Part shown: positions 61,177-64,000 of the stretch, piece by piece
Layout of the letters: each line of letters opens with the position of its first letter
Numbering within the stretch: the stretch's first letter is position 1
Notes under the pieces: generated by a model
What the model was told of the DNA's origin: nothing
Databases searched by the model: none
Seen by the model: the letters and a program-made list of their open reading frames with translations, nothing else
Made by a program: the position numbers and the translations under genes
Assembly: GCA_028571685.1 (NCBI GenBank)
Contig: CM053144.1
Coordinates: 95,386,171-95,450,170 of the forward strand
Reading direction: 5' to 3'
Length of the DNA stretch: 64,000 nucleotides
From: Heterohyrax brucei
Taxonomy: Eukaryota; Chordata; Mammalia; Hyracoidea; Procaviidae

Positions 61177-61284
61177 GTAAATAATGCATGATATAATTAT
61201 TAAATTATATCCACTGTCTTTTAATTTGAAGTATGCAAGAGAAACAACGTATCCAAGGCAGATGAGTAATAAAACTTTCTCTTT

Positions 61285-61316
61285 ATGACTCGACGGCACC
61301 TGGCTTGGCTTGGCTT
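61285..61316 (+). mobile_element. AfroSINE/RTE tail scrap
   Basis: Only 'tatgactcgacggcacctgg' and a short TTGGC repeat remain. Confidence 0.55.
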
Positions 61317-61477
61317 CATTTACATGAATTTGATGGACTTTGGTTACAGTTCAACCATGTATGAGGAAATGAGTTCTTAAAATCAAGTGCATTTTGTTTT
61401 GCAACAAAATCAGTTGTTCCAGCATCATATCCTGAATATAAAGCATGCTTGGTGTTACATTGATGAATGGTGTTTGG

Positions 61478-61716
61478 GTGCCACCTGGTGGCTGTCTGCC
61501 TCCATACCGGCCTACCTGCTGCCACTGAGTCAATTTCAACCCACAGTAGCCCTGCATGACAGAGAGGAACTCTCCCACAGAGTTTCCAAGGCTGTAAATC
61601 TTTACAGAAGCAGACCGCCACATCCTTCTCCTGTAGAGTGGCTAGTGGATTCCAACTGCCCACAGTTCAGTTACCACCCTAGAGCTTTCACCACTGTGCC
61701 ACGAGGGCTCCTTCTC
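61478..61716 (-). mobile_element. AfroSINE (long form), reference-quality
   Basis: Reverse long form of about 240 bp: 'ctttacagaagcagaccgcc', 'tcctgtagagtggctagtgg' and 'cactgtgccacgagggctcc'. It shows the central block of roughly 45-50 bp that short copies lack. Confidence 0.95.
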
Positions 61717-61889
61717 CTCCTCCATAGGCTATACAACCTTCCTCTGATCCTCCGGATTAAAGAAACCCTCACATGAGTCTGGCACTCCAAATGTGAAATT
61801 AAAATATTATTTTCCAGGTAAATCACTTACTCATAGATTCTTGAATATCATAACACAATAAGATCCATACTTTGAAATACATAAGCTGC

Positions 61890-62022
61890 TAGGAAACCCT
61901 GGCGGCCTAGCAGCTGAGGGCTATGGCTGCCAACCAGAAGGTCGGCAGTTCAAATCTGCCAGGTGCTCCTTGGAAACTCTGTGGGTCAGCTCTATTCTGT
62001 CTGCAGGGCTGCTGTGAGTTCT
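61890..62022 (+). mobile_element. AfroSINE (short form), 3' truncated
   Basis: Forward copy starting 'aggaaaccctggcggcctag', with the B-box region 'aaggtcggcagttcaaatct'. It stops at 'ggctgctgtgagttc'. Confidence 0.9.
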
Positions 62023-62039
62023 GTTCTTTTATGGTCTGC

Positions 62040-62182
62040 CTTTGTATGACATCAAGTCAATTCCAACACATAGCAGTCCTAGACGACAGAGTGGAACTGA
62101 CCCATACAGTTTCCTGTTCTATAAGCCCGCCAAAGCTAAGTGCCGTCGAGTCGGATCCGACTCATCCTGTTCTATAGCCTTT
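62040..62182 (-). mobile_element. AfroSINE 3' pieces
   Basis: Two antisense tail pieces: 'acatcaagtcaattccaaca' and, after a repeated 'tcctgttctata', 'gccgtcgagtcggatccgac'. This is likely one insertion into another. Confidence 0.7.
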
Positions 62183-62189
62183 TTTAAAA

Positions 62190-62745
62190 AATTGCACTTT
62201 AGATGAATTTTCACACAACAAGTTAGTTTCTCCTTCAACGATTAATACACATATTGTTTTGTGACACTGGTCGCCAACTTCACAACACAGCAGCACTCTC
62301 CTCTAACTTGGGTTCCCCATTTCTAGCTTTCCTGTCCCCTCCTGGCTTCTAGTCCTTGCTCCTGGGTTAGGATGTCCATTTAGACTCATTGTCTTTTACT
62401 GCCCCCTAATCTTTGGCTAAAGGGCGACTCTCAGCAGTGGCTTCAGTACTGAGTTAAAAAGATGTCTGGGGTAGATTGCAATCTTCATGACCAGTCAATC
62501 TTTAGTTCATCCCTCCTTCCACCTCAGCCCTTGTCAGCCACAAATTTGTCTTCTGCCTTACAGTTTTGTCTTCCCCAGAATGTATATATAGTGGACTCAA
62601 AATGTGTAGCCTTTGAGTCTGGCTTCTTTCTCTTAGCATAATTTATTTGCTATTCCTTCGTGTTATTACATGTATCATAGTTAATCCTTTTACACAGCTA
62701 AGTAGCATACCATTGTATAATATATCACATTTTTTATTTTAGTGA
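62190..62745 (-). mobile_element. Old L1 3' region
   Basis: Antisense L1M-type text: 'gtctggcttctttctcttag', 'cataatttatttgctattcc', 'gcataccattgtataatata'. It is degenerate. Confidence 0.6.
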
Positions 62746-63316
62746 TATTAATAAATTTTATATATTATGTACAATTTATTGAGTTAAAGCTTCCTAAAAA
62801 TATAATACTGACAGAAAATGATTAGCCCAAAAAAGATTAGATTTAGCTAAACAAATGTCCATACTACATTGTTATGCACAAGTTTATCATAAAGTAAAAA
62901 TAGCAGTAGCTTAAAATGAGAAACAAATGACCTAATTAGTAAAAAACTAAGAAAATGCATATAATGGTTTTATAGGATGAATTAGCTGGTTTTTTAAATC
63001 TGTTATCTATTCCTACCCCATACTGGCACTTCCAAACGTTAATCATATTCATACTGACATTGTTGTTGTATGTGATAGACAAATGTTATACGAAATGTAG
63101 ATGTGCAAGTAGGATCATCTTACTGTAAGACAGCATGGGCCAAGGGTCATAAAGTGAACTGCATTGTAAAGAGTTCACTCAGCACGCTTAAGTTGCTCAA
63201 ACTCTGCACCTTCTGAGGAAAGGATTAGCCCTTCCAGGAAATAATCAGCTCCTGGGAGAGACCCACAAATCGCTTGGAACATCTTGCCTGATAAAGCTGA
63301 GGACTAAAGCTCCTCT
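62746..63316. other. AT-rich unique-looking sequence
   Basis: No feature was recognised. Confidence 0.45.
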
Positions 63317-63482
63317 GGAAAACCCTGGTGGTGTGATGGCTAAGTACTATGTCTGCTAACCGCAAGGTCGGCAGTACAAATCTACCAGGTGCTCCTTGGC
63401 AACTTTGTGGGACAGTTTTAGTCTGTCCTGTATGGTCACTATGAGTCAGAAGCAAAGGGAACAGGTTTGGTTTTGGTTTTAG
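63317..63482 (+). mobile_element. AfroSINE (short form), well preserved
   Basis: Forward copy: 'ggaaaaccctggtggtgtga', 'caaggtcggcagtacaaatc', 'accaggtgctccttggcaac', with a GGTTTTGGTTTT tail. A reverse open frame across it is a by-product. Confidence 0.95.
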
Positions 63483-63905
63483 GATACTGAGTATCAAATT
63501 GACTTTTTAGGGGCTGGAGACTGAATAGCTAAGGTGAGTCGTAAGGACACTGCATACCTATAAAAAATCCCAGTCCCTGAGGCTCAGGTGAATTTCTCTG
63601 GTTGGCAATACCTAGTGCATGTTGTCTCACTTCATTGCTAGGAGACTTAAGCACATCCCACTGAGATTTCACCAGCAGGAGACACCTGGAAGCTTGTGCC
63701 TGAGTTCTTCAGGGGTCTGCCCAGGTACCTTTTCCCTTTGCTTACTTTAATTTGTATTCTTTCATTGTAATAAATCATAACCATAAGAGCTTTTTTAGAG
63801 TGCTATGAATTCTATTAATAAATCCTCACATCTGAGGGTGGCTTTGGAGACCCCTGACACAATTAGCATTTCAATATTAGAATATTTTCAGTGCAGTTTT
63901 CAAAT
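63483..63905 (+). repeat. Probable old LTR, family unsettled
   Basis: Contains 'ttctttcattgtaataaatc' (AATAAA) and 'tctgagggtggctttggaga' followed by 'cccctgacac'. This is the 3' end pattern of an ancient mammalian LTR. The 5' boundary is hidden by the SINE. Confidence 0.45.
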
Positions 63906-64000
63906 CCATTAATCTTTTTAAATGCTTAAAAAGAACATTTTGTATTTTTCTTTTCATTTTCTTATCTTTTCACTCAACGTCCGTTAGATATTTACCCTAA

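Overview
The window is typical mammalian non-coding DNA with no convincing protein-coding gene of its own. The best host signal is a candidate promoter and non-coding first exon on the + strand near 23.5-24.0 kb. Most of the rest is interspersed repeats and AT-rich unique sequence. The repeat content points to an afrotherian, most likely a paenungulate (elephant, hyrax or sirenian). About thirty copies of the tRNA-derived AfroSINE occur in long and short forms, alongside RTE-type LINEs whose 3' end resembles the AfroSINE tail. MaLR-like LTRs and both old and younger L1 elements are also present. Family names come from recognising sequence features by eye, not from a database search.

Layout. 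0-0.77 kb: 3' end of an RTE element cut by the window edge. 1.3-1.8 kb: MaLR-like solo LTR. 1.8-19 kb: unique sequence peppered with AfroSINEs, including a cluster of four at 15.7-16.4 kb. This stretch also holds an L1 3' end (6.8-7.6 kb), an antisense L1 remnant (about 8 kb), a perfect 25-bp hairpin at 9.93-9.98 kb and a MIR at 12.9 kb. 19.4-28 kb: mostly unique DNA, including the candidate promoter and exon at 23.5-23.97 kb. 28.1-36.07 kb: one old, near full-length, decayed L1 that has taken in two LTRs and a younger 5'-truncated L1. 36.4-38.7 kb: antisense RTE. 40.0-40.7 kb: sense RTE 3' fragment. 42.3 kb: MER5A-like DNA transposon.

46.8-49.0 kb: a composite of an L1 5'UTR plus ORF1 joined to an LTR. 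It ends in poly(A) just after the LTR polyadenylation signal, and the whole unit lies between 12-bp target-site duplications. 49.15-51.1 kb: a younger 5'-truncated L1 with an 18-bp duplication and an open ORF2 C-terminus. 53.8-57.0 kb: near full-length antisense RTE. 58.4-63.5 kb: a dense run of AfroSINEs and other fragments. The window ends in a probable old LTR.

The genes do not work together as a system. The most interesting content is retrotransposition biology: the L1-LTR chimeric insertion, the nested L1 locus and the RTE/AfroSINE pair. The promoter-like island with a MEF2-type TATA element is the best candidate for a host gene start. No prokaryotic features, CRISPR arrays or operons are present.
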